The position numbers and the translations under genes were made by a program. Shown here piece by piece: positions 41,697 to 50,523 of a DNA stretch of 64,000 nucleotides; within the stretch, counting starts at the first letter, position 1; every line of letters begins with the position of its first letter. Below the pieces are notes generated by a model that worked only from the letters and a program-made list of their open reading frames with translations, made no database searches and had not been told where the DNA came from. This stretch comes from Treponema bryantii (lineage in GTDB: Bacteria > Spirochaetota > Spirochaetia > Treponematales > Treponemataceae). The stretch spans positions 1 through 64,000 of the forward strand of contig SUWN01000004.1 of the NCBI GenBank assembly GCA_015061465.1, given 5' to 3'.

Positions 41697-43364
41697 TCAA
41701 TATTTGAAGGAACTTCCGCCAATAAATTCTCGTAAAATTGATCGTTCTGGAATTTCAGTTGGAGGAATTGTAGAAAAATTTTGCAAAAATTTAAGCAAAC
41801 GTTGAGCTTCACTGTATTCTTTTTGAGATGGAGGAACGCAACTTAAAATTGGTTCAGCGTAAACTCTCAAAACCGACAATTCATAATCAAGAGCAGTATT
41901 TAAAATTGCATCTGCATTGTTGTGGAATGGATAAATATGAAGTTCTTCACCTCGGAGTACACTTGGCCACATACTTATAGTTCCGCTTGCAGATTTTCCT
42001 CTAAAACCAGCGTCTCTAACAATTCTTCTGATTAATCGATTGTCTTTTGTGGAGATTCGATTACTATCATCTAAATTTAATTGAGTAAGCGCAGAAATAT
42101 AAAGTTTGAATTTTAATTCATTTGGAATTTTGGGAGTTAATTTATCGTTTAACCCATGAATTCCTTCCAAAATTAAAAATTCATTTTCTTCCAAAATCAT
42201 TTTATTTTTTTCGTCAAAAAAAGGCATTCCAACTTTAAAGTCATAAGAGGGAATAATTACTTCTTTTCCAGCAAATAAATCAATTAAGTTTTGATTCAAT
42301 AAATCAATATTCAAAGCTTCTAGGCATTCAAAATCAGGTTCGCCATTTTCATCAATAGGAGTTTTGTCCCTGCCTGCGTAATAACAATCCAAACTGATTA
42401 CTTTTGATTTATACCCGTTTGCCATTAACTCAAGCGCAAGTTTTTTGGAAGTAGTTGTTTTTCCCGAACTCGAAGGTCCAGCAATTAATACGACTCGTAT
42501 TTTTTTTGATTTAATAATTTGTTCTGCAATATCTGCGATACATTTTTGTTGGTGAGTTTCTGAAATATCAATAAAATCGTTGATTTTTCGATTAATAATC
42601 AATCTGTTTAAATCAGAAACTGAAGTTACATTTAATCTTTCTCCCCAATCATTGTAATGTTTGTAAGTTTTAAAAAGTTTTGGCTCATCAATAAAATTTT
42701 GTAAAACAAAAGGAGTCGATGTTTTAGGAAATCTTAATAACATTCCGTTTTCATATTTAATTAAATCAAAAGTGTGGAGTTGACTAGAATTAATTAAAAG
42801 GGGATGAAAAAATAAATCAGAAAAATTTTCAATTGAATTAATTTTTACAAATGGGGAGCAAATATAATTTAATTTAGCAACTGAATCATTCATATTTTGA
42901 TTAGAAAATAAATTTATAGCATCAGAATAAGGAATCGTTTTAGATTCAATTGGTAATTTCTGTTCAATTATGCGCAAAATTTCATTTTTTAATAGAATTA
43001 TTTCTTCTTGTAAAATCTCATTTTGACCAAAAATTGTATAATAATAACTGTGGCAAATGCTGTGACCAACAATTAATCTTTTTGAAGGGAAAAGTTTTTT
43101 TGCTGCAGCTGCCAAAACAAAACATAAAGTTCGTCTATAGATTTCAGAACCTTCTTTTGAATTTAAATAAATTGGTTCTACAGTTGCATTGTAATCTAAA
43201 TATGAATCAAGAGAATTAATTATATTATTAATTTTTACAGCAACAATTTGTTCTGAATTGGGAAAGTTAGAAATGAAATCAACAATTTTAATACATTTAT
43301 CACAACTTATTGAAGAAACCACGGAATTATTATTAATTAGTGAAACACAAAAATCGTTTGCCAT
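41697..43364 (-). CDS. Uridine kinase-like protein with threonyl-tRNA-synthetase-like N-terminus
   Basis: 555 residues. The N-terminal ~270 residues resemble the TGS and second additional domain of ThrRS (SLINNNSVVSSI.. start; VGHSICHSYYYTIFG with the HxxxH-type core). The C-terminal half is a P-loop nucleoside kinase: Walker A VVLIAGPSSSGKTTTSKKLA, ISLDCYYAGRDKTP, IPSYDFKVG and LILEGIHGLND. The family phosphorylates uridine/cytidine in pyrimidine salvage. This fused form is known in spirochetes and some Firmicutes; the role of the synthetase-like half is unclear. It is convergent with fliJ. Confidence 0.88.
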   Translation of the reverse strand: MANDFCVSLINNNSVVSSISCDKCIKIVDFISNFPNSEQIVAVKINNIINSLDSYLDYNATVEPIYLNSKEGSEIYRRTLCFVLAAAAKKLFPSKRLIVGHSICHSYYYTIFGQNEILQEEIILLKNEILRIIEQKLPIESKTIPYSDAINLFSNQNMNDSVAKLNYICSPFVKINSIENFSDLFFHPLLINSSQLHTFDLIKYENGMLLRFPKTSTPFVLQNFIDEPKLFKTYKHYNDWGERLNVTSVSDLNRLIINRKINDFIDISETHQQKCIADIAEQIIKSKKIRVVLIAGPSSSGKTTTSKKLALELMANGYKSKVISLDCYYAGRDKTPIDENGEPDFECLEALNIDLLNQNLIDLFAGKEVIIPSYDFKVGMPFFDEKNKMILEENEFLILEGIHGLNDKLTPKIPNELKFKLYISALTQLNLDDSNRISTKDNRLIRRIVRDAGFRGKSASGTISMWPSVLRGEELHIYPFHNNADAILNTALDYELSVLRVYAEPILSCVPPSQKEYSEAQRLLKFLQNFSTIPPTEIPERSILREFIGGSSFKY

Positions 43365-43440
43365 AAAAATCTCCTATGTTTATAAAATATTATAAATCCA
43401 AATTGTGATATGTCAAATTAATCAAAAAAAACGAATTATC

Positions 43441-43468
43441 TTGACTTTAAATACAGAATTTGTATAAT
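43441..43468 (+). promoter_or_regulatory. Promoter of ispE, nearly leaderless
   Basis: TTGACT (43441-43446), 16-bp spacer, TATAAT (43463-43468). The ATG at 43479 lies 10 bases after the -10 box, so the leader is only about 3-4 bases and no Shine-Dalgarno sequence exists. Confidence 0.7.
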
Positions 43469-43478
43469 AAAAATATCG

Positions 43479-44348
43479 ATGTTAACGAAAACAACTGAAC
43501 GCGCCTATGCAAAGGTTAATTTTGGTCTGAAAGTTTTTCCTAAAAGGGAAGATGGTTTTCATAACATTGAAAGTGTTTTTCAAACAATTGATTTGTATAA
43601 CACCTTAGAAATAAGTGTTACTAATACAAAAGATTGTGAGGTGATTTGCTTAAATGCAGATATACCAAAAGAAAATACACTTACAAAAGCGTATCAAGCT
43701 TTTTGTCAGATTGCTACTGTAAAGGTGCCTGGAGTAAAAGTTCAAATTACAAAAGGAATTCCTGATGGTGGTGGATTAGGTGGCAGTTCTTCTGATGCTG
43801 CTGCGTTGGTAAGAGGGCTTGAAAAACTTTGTGGAATTACATTATCTACTGAACAGTTAGATTTTATAGCTGATAAAACAGGTAGTGATGTGTTTTTCTT
43901 TCTTCATTGTGATTCAAAAGGAACTGGATGTGCTTTAGTTTCTGGTCGTGGTGAAGTTGTGAAAAAAATAAATCCACGGTATGATTTGTTTTTGTTGTTG
44001 ATTTTTCCAGAAGTTAGAATTTCAACAAAATTAGCTTACGAGTTAGTTGATGAATATCTGGCTAAAGGAAACGAAAAAAATAGGTCAACATTGGACGAAT
44101 TGGAGAACTTATACAGAATTCCAGTAGAAAAATGGACCTATATAAACACATTTTCATACGCATTAAGAGATGAGTTTTTAGAACTTGAGAAAGCTGCTAA
44201 AGATTTGCAAAAATTTGGTGCATTATTTGTTCAGATGTCTGGCTCGGGTTCAACAATGTATGGTGTGTTTGGTAATGAACAACAAGCGATCTACGCACGT
44301 AATTTGCTTGCTGAAACTTGGAATTGCAAAACTGTACAGGTTGTATGA
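43479..44348 (+). CDS. ispE: 4-diphosphocytidyl-2-C-methyl-D-erythritol kinase
   Basis: 289 residues. GHMP kinase fold: AYAKVNFGLKVFPKREDGFHNIESVFQ at the N-terminus, ATP-binding GIPDGGGLGGSSSDAAALVRG, and MSGSGSTMYGVF near the end. It phosphorylates CDP-ME in the MEP pathway to IPP/DMAPP, feeding the polyprenyl synthase at 26.8 kb and undecaprenyl metabolism (uppP at 56.8 kb). spoVG follows after 31 bp. Confidence 0.95.
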   Translation: MLTKTTERAYAKVNFGLKVFPKREDGFHNIESVFQTIDLYNTLEISVTNTKDCEVICLNADIPKENTLTKAYQAFCQIATVKVPGVKVQITKGIPDGGGLGGSSSDAAALVRGLEKLCGITLSTEQLDFIADKTGSDVFFFLHCDSKGTGCALVSGRGEVVKKINPRYDLFLLLIFPEVRISTKLAYELVDEYLAKGNEKNRSTLDELENLYRIPVEKWTYINTFSYALRDEFLELEKAAKDLQKFGALFVQMSGSGSTMYGVFGNEQQAIYARNLLAETWNCKTVQVV

Positions 44349-44379
44349 TTTGTACTGTAAATAAAACGGAGGAAAGCTT

Positions 44380-44664
44380 ATGCAAATTACAGAACTTAGA
44401 ATCAGAAAAGTTGAAGACGAAGGCAAACTTCGTGCTTATGTAACAGTAACTTTTGACAACTGCTTCGTTGTTCATAATGTAAAAATTATTGAAGGAAAAA
44501 GCGGATTGTTTATAGCAATGCCAAGCAGAAAAACTGCAAATGGCGAATATAAGGATGTAGCTCATCCAATCAGCCCAGAGTTTAGGGCAGATTTGCAAGA
44601 TAAAATTCTTGCTGAATATGAAGCTGGTCACGTAGAAGTAGGTGGTTCAGCAGACGCAGACTAA
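44380..44664 (+). CDS. spoVG: SpoVG-family RNA/DNA-binding regulator
   Basis: 94 residues, standard size. [51 protein letters not shown] contains the family core ([29 protein letters not shown]). In Borrelia and Gram-positives SpoVG binds nucleic acid and adjusts gene expression. CGGAGG precedes the ATG. It is co-oriented with ispE, tRNA-Gln and L25, a neighbourhood shared by treponemes. Confidence 0.96.
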   Translation: MQITELRIRKVEDEGKLRAYVTVTFDNCFVVHNVKIIEGKSGLFIAMPSRKTANGEYKDVAHPISPEFRADLQDKILAEYEAGHVEVGGSADAD

Positions 44665-44691
44665 TAATCTGCATTATTAAATTGTATACAT

Positions 44692-44764
44692 TGGGACGTC
44701 GGCAAGCGGTAAGCCCCCGGCTTTTGGTGCCGGTATTCCACAGGTTCGAATCCTGTCGTCCCAG
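44692..44764 (+). tRNA. tRNA-Gln (anticodon UUG)
   Basis: 73 nt. Acceptor TGGGACG pairs with CGTCCCA, with the weak U1-A72 pair typical of tRNA-Gln; anticodon stem CCGGC/GCCGG with loop TTTTGGT gives TTG; T-arm ACAGGTTCGAATCCTGT. It lies 27 bp after spoVG and 41 bp before L25, probably on one transcript. Confidence 0.94.
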
Positions 44765-44805
44765 TATATATATAATTCCTAAAGGATATAAGGAGCTTTA
44801 AGAAA

Positions 44806-45357
44806 ATGAGTAAGCAGGTAATTAATGCTAAAGTTCGTGCTACAACAGGTAAAAGAGCTGCTAAAAAACTTCGCGAAGTAGGTAGTATCCCAGCAGTTGT
44901 TTACAACGAAAAAGGTGAAGCAACAATGCTTGAAGTGAATGATTCTGAATTCAACAAAGTATGGCGTTCTATCACAGCAACAACAGTTATTACATTGAAT
45001 GTTGATGGAAAAGAATACGATGCTTTGATTAAAGATACAGAATACAACATTCGTACAGACAAAGTTCTTCATGCTGACTTCTTTGTACCAGCAGCAGATC
45101 AAAAACTTACTTACGTTTTGAAAATCCAGTATTCAGGTACACCAGCTGGTGTTTTGAAAGGTGGGTTCATGCTCAAACACATTCCAAACATTAAGATTAA
45201 GACAAATATTGCTAATCTTCCAGAACGTGTTGTAGTAGACGTTTCAAAAATCAACATTGGTGAAACTTTAAGCGTAAAAGATTTGAACCTTGGTAAAGAT
45301 GTAGAAATCCTTACAGATGCAAATCTTCCAATCGTAAGTGTTTCTCCAGCACGCTAA
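44806..45357 (+). CDS. rplY: Large ribosomal subunit protein bL25 (CTC/TL5 long form)
   Basis: 183 residues, the long form with an L25 5S-rRNA-binding domain (about 1-90: VRATTGKRAAKKLREVGSIPAVVYNEK) and a C-terminal beta domain (TYVLKIQYSGTPAGVLKGGFMLKHIP; RVVVDVSKINIGETLSVKDL). It binds 5S rRNA in the central protuberance. AAGGAGC lies 11 bases before the ATG. A terminator follows. Confidence 0.95.
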   Translation: MSKQVINAKVRATTGKRAAKKLREVGSIPAVVYNEKGEATMLEVNDSEFNKVWRSITATTVITLNVDGKEYDALIKDTEYNIRTDKVLHADFFVPAADQKLTYVLKIQYSGTPAGVLKGGFMLKHIPNIKIKTNIANLPERVVVDVSKINIGETLSVKDLNLGKDVEILTDANLPIVSVSPAR

Positions 45358-45377
45358 TTTAATTTAGTAAGTTTTAT

Positions 45378-45410
45378 AGGGCTGTCAAAAAGACAGCCTT
45401 TTATTTTTTT
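45378..45410 (+). terminator. Terminator after rplY
   Basis: Perfect stem GGCTGTC / GACAGCC with loop AAAAA, extended by two weaker pairs, followed by a T-rich tract. Confidence 0.85.
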
Positions 45411-45421
45411 AAAGGGACTTT

Positions 45422-46813
45422 ATGACAAAATCTGTAGTAAATGAATTTGATTCGATTGTAAAAGAACAATTTGTTTTAAATCTTCCTGAATTTTCAACAA
45501 AAAAAATTGATGATTTGAAAATTGGCGTTGCGGTTTCGGGAGGAGCAGATTCAGTTTCGTTGTTAATTTCTTTGTGTCATATCTTCAATTCTAAAAAAAA
45601 TCCTTTGAATGTAATTACAGTAAATCATTTTATTCGGCCGGAAGAAGAAACTTGTGGCGATGTTTTTTTTGTAAAAGAGTTGTGTAATTCATTAAAAAAT
45701 GAAGGTTTTAATCTGGAATTAAAAATAATTGATTTGGAAAAAGGTGAAATAGAAAATCTAGCAAAAAAAAGAAAATGTGGAATTGAAGAAGCTGCTAGAT
45801 TTGTGCGATATTCATGGTTTGAAAAATTTATTTGCGAGAAAAATTTGGACTGTTTGTGTTTGGCTCATAATAAAAATGACCAAATGGAAACTTTGTTGAT
45901 GAGATTTTTGCAAGGTTCTTCTGGAGAGGCACTTAGCGGAATAAAGCAACTTAGAGAAAAATATTTTAGACCGCTTTTGGTAATTGAACGGGAAGAAATA
46001 GAAAAGTATTTGAATGAGCAAAAAATTGATTGGCGAACAGATAAAACAAATTTTGATACAAATTATTTACGAAATAAAATTCGGCATAAATTAGTTCCTT
46101 TGTTGGATGAAGAATTTGTTGGATGGAAAACGGCGTTGCAAAATGGAGTGGAAAAATCATCTTTTGATTCAGAAATAATTGAAAAACGAAGAAAAAAAGT
46201 TGAATTCATCATGGAAAAAAATTGCGTGAAAATTCCGTTGGAAGAATTTGATTCACTCTTGTTTGGAGAAAAAGTTCGGGAGTTGATTAATGCGGCGAAT
46301 TTGTTGGGGTGCGACAAAAGAATCCCGTATGGATTTTTAAAAGATGTGATTAATTCAGCAAAAAAAATGGAAGTGAAAAATTCATTTTGTAAAAAATTTT
46401 TGGATGTAGAGATTAAAATTCAAAATAAAAATCTTTTTGTAAAAAAGGCCGATAATTCTTACACGGATGTGCATTTCTTTGCTATAATTGAAAATGAAGG
46501 AAATTATGATTTTCCGTTTGGGGAGATGAAAGTTGTTCGTAAAGATGATTTTGGGACAATTTTTGTAAATGGGAAAAATGTAGATTCTGATTTTAAGTTT
46601 CCTTTTTGTGTTCATAATTTGCGCTTGAATGATGAAATTGAAAATTCAGAAGGAAAACTAAAAAAAATTGCAGATATTTTTTCGGATTGGCATGTAACTG
46701 AAGAAGATAGAGCTTTGATTCCGATATTTCAGGAGTTGCAAACTGAAGAGCAACAAAATATTTGTATAATTGCCGATTTTTTAGGTTATAAAAATTGGAT
46801 TGTCAGAAAATAG
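45422..46813 (+). CDS. tilS: tRNA(Ile)-lysidine synthase TilS
   Basis: 463 residues. N-terminal PP-loop ATPase IGVAVSGGADSVSLLISL, the HxxND-type element CLAHNKNDQMETLLMRFLQGSSGEALSGI, and TNFDTNYLRNKIRHKLVPLL, all typical of TilS; a C-terminal substrate-binding domain follows. It adds lysine to C34 of tRNA-Ile(CAU), changing it to read AUA; this is essential in AT-rich genomes. It starts 12 bp after the rplY terminator tract. Confidence 0.94.
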   Translation: MTKSVVNEFDSIVKEQFVLNLPEFSTKKIDDLKIGVAVSGGADSVSLLISLCHIFNSKKNPLNVITVNHFIRPEEETCGDVFFVKELCNSLKNEGFNLELKIIDLEKGEIENLAKKRKCGIEEAARFVRYSWFEKFICEKNLDCLCLAHNKNDQMETLLMRFLQGSSGEALSGIKQLREKYFRPLLVIEREEIEKYLNEQKIDWRTDKTNFDTNYLRNKIRHKLVPLLDEEFVGWKTALQNGVEKSSFDSEIIEKRRKKVEFIMEKNCVKIPLEEFDSLLFGEKVRELINAANLLGCDKRIPYGFLKDVINSAKKMEVKNSFCKKFLDVEIKIQNKNLFVKKADNSYTDVHFFAIIENEGNYDFPFGEMKVVRKDDFGTIFVNGKNVDSDFKFPFCVHNLRLNDEIENSEGKLKKIADIFSDWHVTEEDRALIPIFQELQTEEQQNICIIADFLGYKNWIVRK

Positions 46814-46825
46814 ATTGAGGTTTTT

Positions 46826-48904
46826 ATGAAAAAATTTGTAAAAGTTGTTTGTTTATTTTTGGTTTGTTCAAATTTTTGTATTTTTTCTGTAGAAAAGAGT
46901 GAAAATGCAAATAAAAAGACTGCTATTCGTTGTATGGATTTGGCTGAGTCTTGTATATATAGTGAAAATTTTGAAGATGCAATTAAAAATGTAAATATGG
47001 GTTTGCAATATGATGATTCAATTTCGGACTTGTATTATTTAAAGGCTTCGGCTTTTGTAAAGTTGGGCAGAACAAAAAATGAAATTTTGCAGGAAATAAA
47101 AATTGCATTTGATAAAAATAATTGGCTTGGTTACAACAAAGACGGTGCAAGAATTTTGTATGCTGATTTGTTGTGCGATACTGCGGAACATGAAAAATCA
47201 TTGGAAATTTTGGATGAAGAAAATTTTTTGTTTTCGGCAGATGCGGAATTTATTAGAATAAAAAATTATTATTCACTTGGAACTGAAAATTCTATAAAAC
47301 AAGCAAGAGAAAAGATTAATAGTTCAAGAAAGATTTTTCCAAAGGATGATAGATTTCCTTTAGTTTTCTTTTTGTTTGAATCTTTGTACAAAAATCATAG
47401 CGAAAATAATGGAATTAATTATGTAATTCCGCCTGTTGTTCAAAAAATTGCAGATGATTATATTGCAAAATTGCCTGATTATGATTCAAAAAACGTAGAT
47501 TTAGAAATTCTTGCGGCAGATTTTGCAAATCAAGAGGAAAAAGTTCGATTATTAAAAGCGATTGATGCAAAAAAACAAAATAGTGTACTTTATCCAATTG
47601 TTGCGTTGAGAGCTGGCGTAATTAATGAAGAAGAAGCGTACAATTTGTTTTTTAATTCTGTAAAGGAATATGTTTCTTTGGAATATTTGCAATTATTTGT
47701 AGGATTGATAAAAGATGAATTTGTTTTGCAGAAAGTTGCAGAACAATTGGAAGCGTTTGATTTGACTTTGTGTGTTGATTATGATTTGGATTTGAAAAAT
47801 GAATTAACAATCAAATATAATCGTGGACGCGCAAATTACATTTATTACGATAAAAATTACGATGGAATTGATGATTTGAATTCTGTGTGTGATTTTGGAG
47901 TTCCTGTTGCAATTTCGTACCCTGAAGAAAAAATTAATTTGAATTATGAGTTTTTTCCAAATGTGAGCAGAATTGTTTATATGCAAGATGACGTTGTTTA
48001 TTCATTTTTGGATGATGATTTGGCTTATTCTCCGTTTGATATGATTTTATTGCCTTGCTTTGAAAAAGTTGGAGTTTCGTTTTATGTTCCTCATGTTGCG
48101 GAAGAAAGATTGGTGCCAGATTCAATTTTTGTTCAAGAAAAAGCTTCGACTGTGGAATATTGTATAACTGAACGACCAAATGCAAAAGTTTCTTTTTCGA
48201 TGTTTGAAGGCGACATTGTTTTTATTTCTTTTACAGATTCAAAAGGTTTGTATGCACGCGTAAATTTGAGTGAAGGTTATCCGTTTGTAAGAAATGTGGA
48301 TTACAATGATGATGGATTTTTTGAAACATCGGAATATTTTGATTTAGATTATGAAAATAAATTTGCTTTGGAATCAGATAAAAAATTTATAGAATCGATT
48401 TTTGGAACACAAGTTTTGCCAAATTCATTGTATTTGAAAAAAGTGGAAATTGATAAAGATAAAGACGCTTTTATTGAATTCCGCGAAGAATACATAGACG
48501 ATTTTACAAAATGTACATCTTGGGATTACGATGATAACGGAATTTGGGATTGTGAGTTTGTTCAAATTGTAAATGGCGACGATTTAGAAACTGAAACTGT
48601 ATATTTTGATAAAATTGGACTTCCTTTGGTAAAAATTAAGGTGATTAATGCAGAACCAATTAGTATTTCGACAAAAAATGGTGAAGATTCAATCACTTTG
48701 AATAAATCTAAAACTTTTTATTGGGTTGGCGAAGTTGAAGATGAAGAATGCGAAAAATATTTTAATGAATTTTTGGCTATAAATAAATTAAAGATAGAAA
48801 ATGTTTTTGTAACAAATTTTGAAGAAGATAGGTTTTTTGTTATAAAGGCCGAAGAAAAATTCTTTGTAAAAAAATTGGAGCCTTCTTTTTTAGAGGATGA
48901 ATAA
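46826..48904 (+). CDS. Secreted TPR-like protein, function unknown (pairs with HtrA-like gene)
   Basis: 692 residues. Signal peptide MKKFVKVVCLFLVCSNFCIFS. Residues of about 25-300 form helical, TPR-like repeats (MDLAESCIYSENFEDAIKNVNMGLQYDD; YYLKASAFVKLGR). The C-terminal half is beta-rich with several Asp-rich calcium-loop-like pieces (YDKNYDGIDDLN, VDYNDDGFFET, DKDKDAFIEF, WDYDDNGIWD), spaced as in repeated EF-hand/VCBS-like loops. The stop overlaps the ATG of the following HtrA-like lipoprotein (TAATG), so the two probably work together in the periplasm. No known family is recognised as a whole. Confidence 0.7.
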   Translation: MKKFVKVVCLFLVCSNFCIFSVEKSENANKKTAIRCMDLAESCIYSENFEDAIKNVNMGLQYDDSISDLYYLKASAFVKLGRTKNEILQEIKIAFDKNNWLGYNKDGARILYADLLCDTAEHEKSLEILDEENFLFSADAEFIRIKNYYSLGTENSIKQAREKINSSRKIFPKDDRFPLVFFLFESLYKNHSENNGINYVIPPVVQKIADDYIAKLPDYDSKNVDLEILAADFANQEEKVRLLKAIDAKKQNSVLYPIVALRAGVINEEEAYNLFFNSVKEYVSLEYLQLFVGLIKDEFVLQKVAEQLEAFDLTLCVDYDLDLKNELTIKYNRGRANYIYYDKNYDGIDDLNSVCDFGVPVAISYPEEKINLNYEFFPNVSRIVYMQDDVVYSFLDDDLAYSPFDMILLPCFEKVGVSFYVPHVAEERLVPDSIFVQEKASTVEYCITERPNAKVSFSMFEGDIVFISFTDSKGLYARVNLSEGYPFVRNVDYNDDGFFETSEYFDLDYENKFALESDKKFIESIFGTQVLPNSLYLKKVEIDKDKDAFIEFREEYIDDFTKCTSWDYDDNGIWDCEFVQIVNGDDLETETVYFDKIGLPLVKIKVINAEPISISTKNGEDSITLNKSKTFYWVGEVEDEECEKYFNEFLAINKLKIENVFVTNFEEDRFFVIKAEEKFFVKKLEPSFLEDE

Positions 48905-50508
48905 TGAAAAAAAGTGTAAAAAATTTATTTGTTTTGTTTTGTATGATTTTTTGTTCATGTAAAACAATTCAAAAACCTCAAAATATAACTGAACCATTAG
49001 ATTATACAAGTCAAAGCGTAATTCAAAATGAAATTGATTCCATAAGAAAAATTCAATCGGTTGATTCTGTAAAAGCGTTGTGGAAATCGATTTATCTTGG
49101 TGAAGAAGAAATTTACAATGAATGTTTAGATATTGTTCTAAAAAATTACGAAAGTGCTTGGGAAAATAAAGATTTTGTTGAATTTGAACGGATTAAAAAA
49201 TCCCTTGAAGCAATTGATTTTGATTTTTCAAAATATGAATCTTTTTCGACGTTAGAAAATGAAGAAAAAATTCCTGGATTTTTTGTAGATGAATCAAAAT
49301 TGCCAAAAACAATTGAAAATTGTATTGATGCAACTGTAACTGTTGTTGTTGATAAAGGAATAAAAGTTCAGTACGGAAATGGAATTTCTGACATTGTAAT
49401 TGGTTCTGGTTTTTTTATTGATAACCGTGGTTATATAGTCACAAATTGTCACGTGATAGAAGATTTGGTAAATCCAAAATATGAAGGTTTTTCTAGATTA
49501 TATATAAAATTGCCTTCTGATATGGAAACAAAAATTCCTGCAAAAGTGATTGGATATGATTCTGTTTTGGATTTGGCACTTTTAAAAACAGAAATTGAAC
49601 CTGAGTTTGTTTTTGAGCTTGGTTCGAGTGAAGATTTAAGTGTGGGAGATAAAATTTCTGCTATTGGAACTCCAATCGGTTTGGAAGGAACTCTTACTTC
49701 TGGAATTATTTCTTCTATTGGTAGAAAAATGACAACTTTGGGGAATGTGTTTCAGATTGATGCCGCTGTAAATTCTGGAAATTCAGGCGGTCCATTAATC
49801 GACGAAAAATATAAAGTTCAAGCGATTGTTTTTGCAGGAATGTTGCAGTTTCAAGGTTTGAATTTTGCAATTCCTGTTGAATATTTAAAACAATTGTTGC
49901 CAATTATGTATGATGGCGGCGAAATTCATCATCCTTGGATTGCGGCTTACGGTCACACAAAAAGAAAGGGAACTGAAAAAGTTGGCGTGGAAGTTCAATA
50001 TGTTATGCCAAGAGGAATAGCCGACATTTCTGGTTTGCAAGATGGTGATGTAATTATTCAGTTAAATGAAACAAAGATTTCTACTTTGGAAGATTTACAT
50101 TTTTTTATGATGGGATATAGATGTTCCACTTTGATAAAATGTAAATTTGTGAGAAACGGTGAAGAAAAAAATACAGTTTTGTATTTGGAAGAAAGACCGG
50201 AATCTCCTTTGAAGGATTTTTATAACAGCGATTTTATGTCGGATTCATTTGTGCCGATTTATGGAATAAAAATGATAGCGTCATCGACAATAAATCGGAA
50301 ATCATATAATATAGAAAAAGTTATAAAAGGGAGCCTTGCTGATGAGTTTGGTTTTTCGGAAAATGATTCTTTGACTGTAAAAGATGTTCGTTTTGATGAA
50401 GAAAACAAATATTTATTAACACAAGTTTTTGTTCAGCGTAGAAAGAAAGGATATTTAGATGTAAATATGATTCTTTATGCTCCTTTTGACAGTACATATT
50501 ATTTTTAA
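48904..50508 (+). CDS. HtrA/DegP-like serine protease lipoprotein
   Basis: 534 residues. Signal peptide ending IFCSC (Cys19, likely lipidated). A helical region (about 30-130) precedes a trypsin-like domain with the full triad: His in VTNCHVIEDL, Asp in DSVLDLALLKTE, Ser in AAVNSGNSGGPLIDE. A PDZ domain follows (VMPRGIADISGLQDGDVIIQLNETKI), and the C-terminal region may be a second, diverged PDZ (VIKGSLADEFGFSENDSLTV). It is a membrane-anchored periplasmic protease or quality-control factor. It is translationally coupled to the secreted TPR-like protein, a candidate substrate-presenting partner. Confidence 0.88.
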   Translation: MKKSVKNLFVLFCMIFCSCKTIQKPQNITEPLDYTSQSVIQNEIDSIRKIQSVDSVKALWKSIYLGEEEIYNECLDIVLKNYESAWENKDFVEFERIKKSLEAIDFDFSKYESFSTLENEEKIPGFFVDESKLPKTIENCIDATVTVVVDKGIKVQYGNGISDIVIGSGFFIDNRGYIVTNCHVIEDLVNPKYEGFSRLYIKLPSDMETKIPAKVIGYDSVLDLALLKTEIEPEFVFELGSSEDLSVGDKISAIGTPIGLEGTLTSGIISSIGRKMTTLGNVFQIDAAVNSGNSGGPLIDEKYKVQAIVFAGMLQFQGLNFAIPVEYLKQLLPIMYDGGEIHHPWIAAYGHTKRKGTEKVGVEVQYVMPRGIADISGLQDGDVIIQLNETKISTLEDLHFFMMGYRCSTLIKCKFVRNGEEKNTVLYLEERPESPLKDFYNSDFMSDSFVPIYGIKMIASSTINRKSYNIEKVIKGSLADEFGFSENDSLTVKDVRFDEENKYLLTQVFVQRRKKGYLDVNMILYAPFDSTYYF

Positions 50509-50523
50509 TAAATTGAGGATTTT

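Noticed and set aside
49447-49462. Possible parS site in the HtrA-like gene (TGTCACGTGATAGA)
   Set aside because: About 11 of 16 matches, and the bases code for the catalytic NCHVIED motif, so the similarity is incidental.
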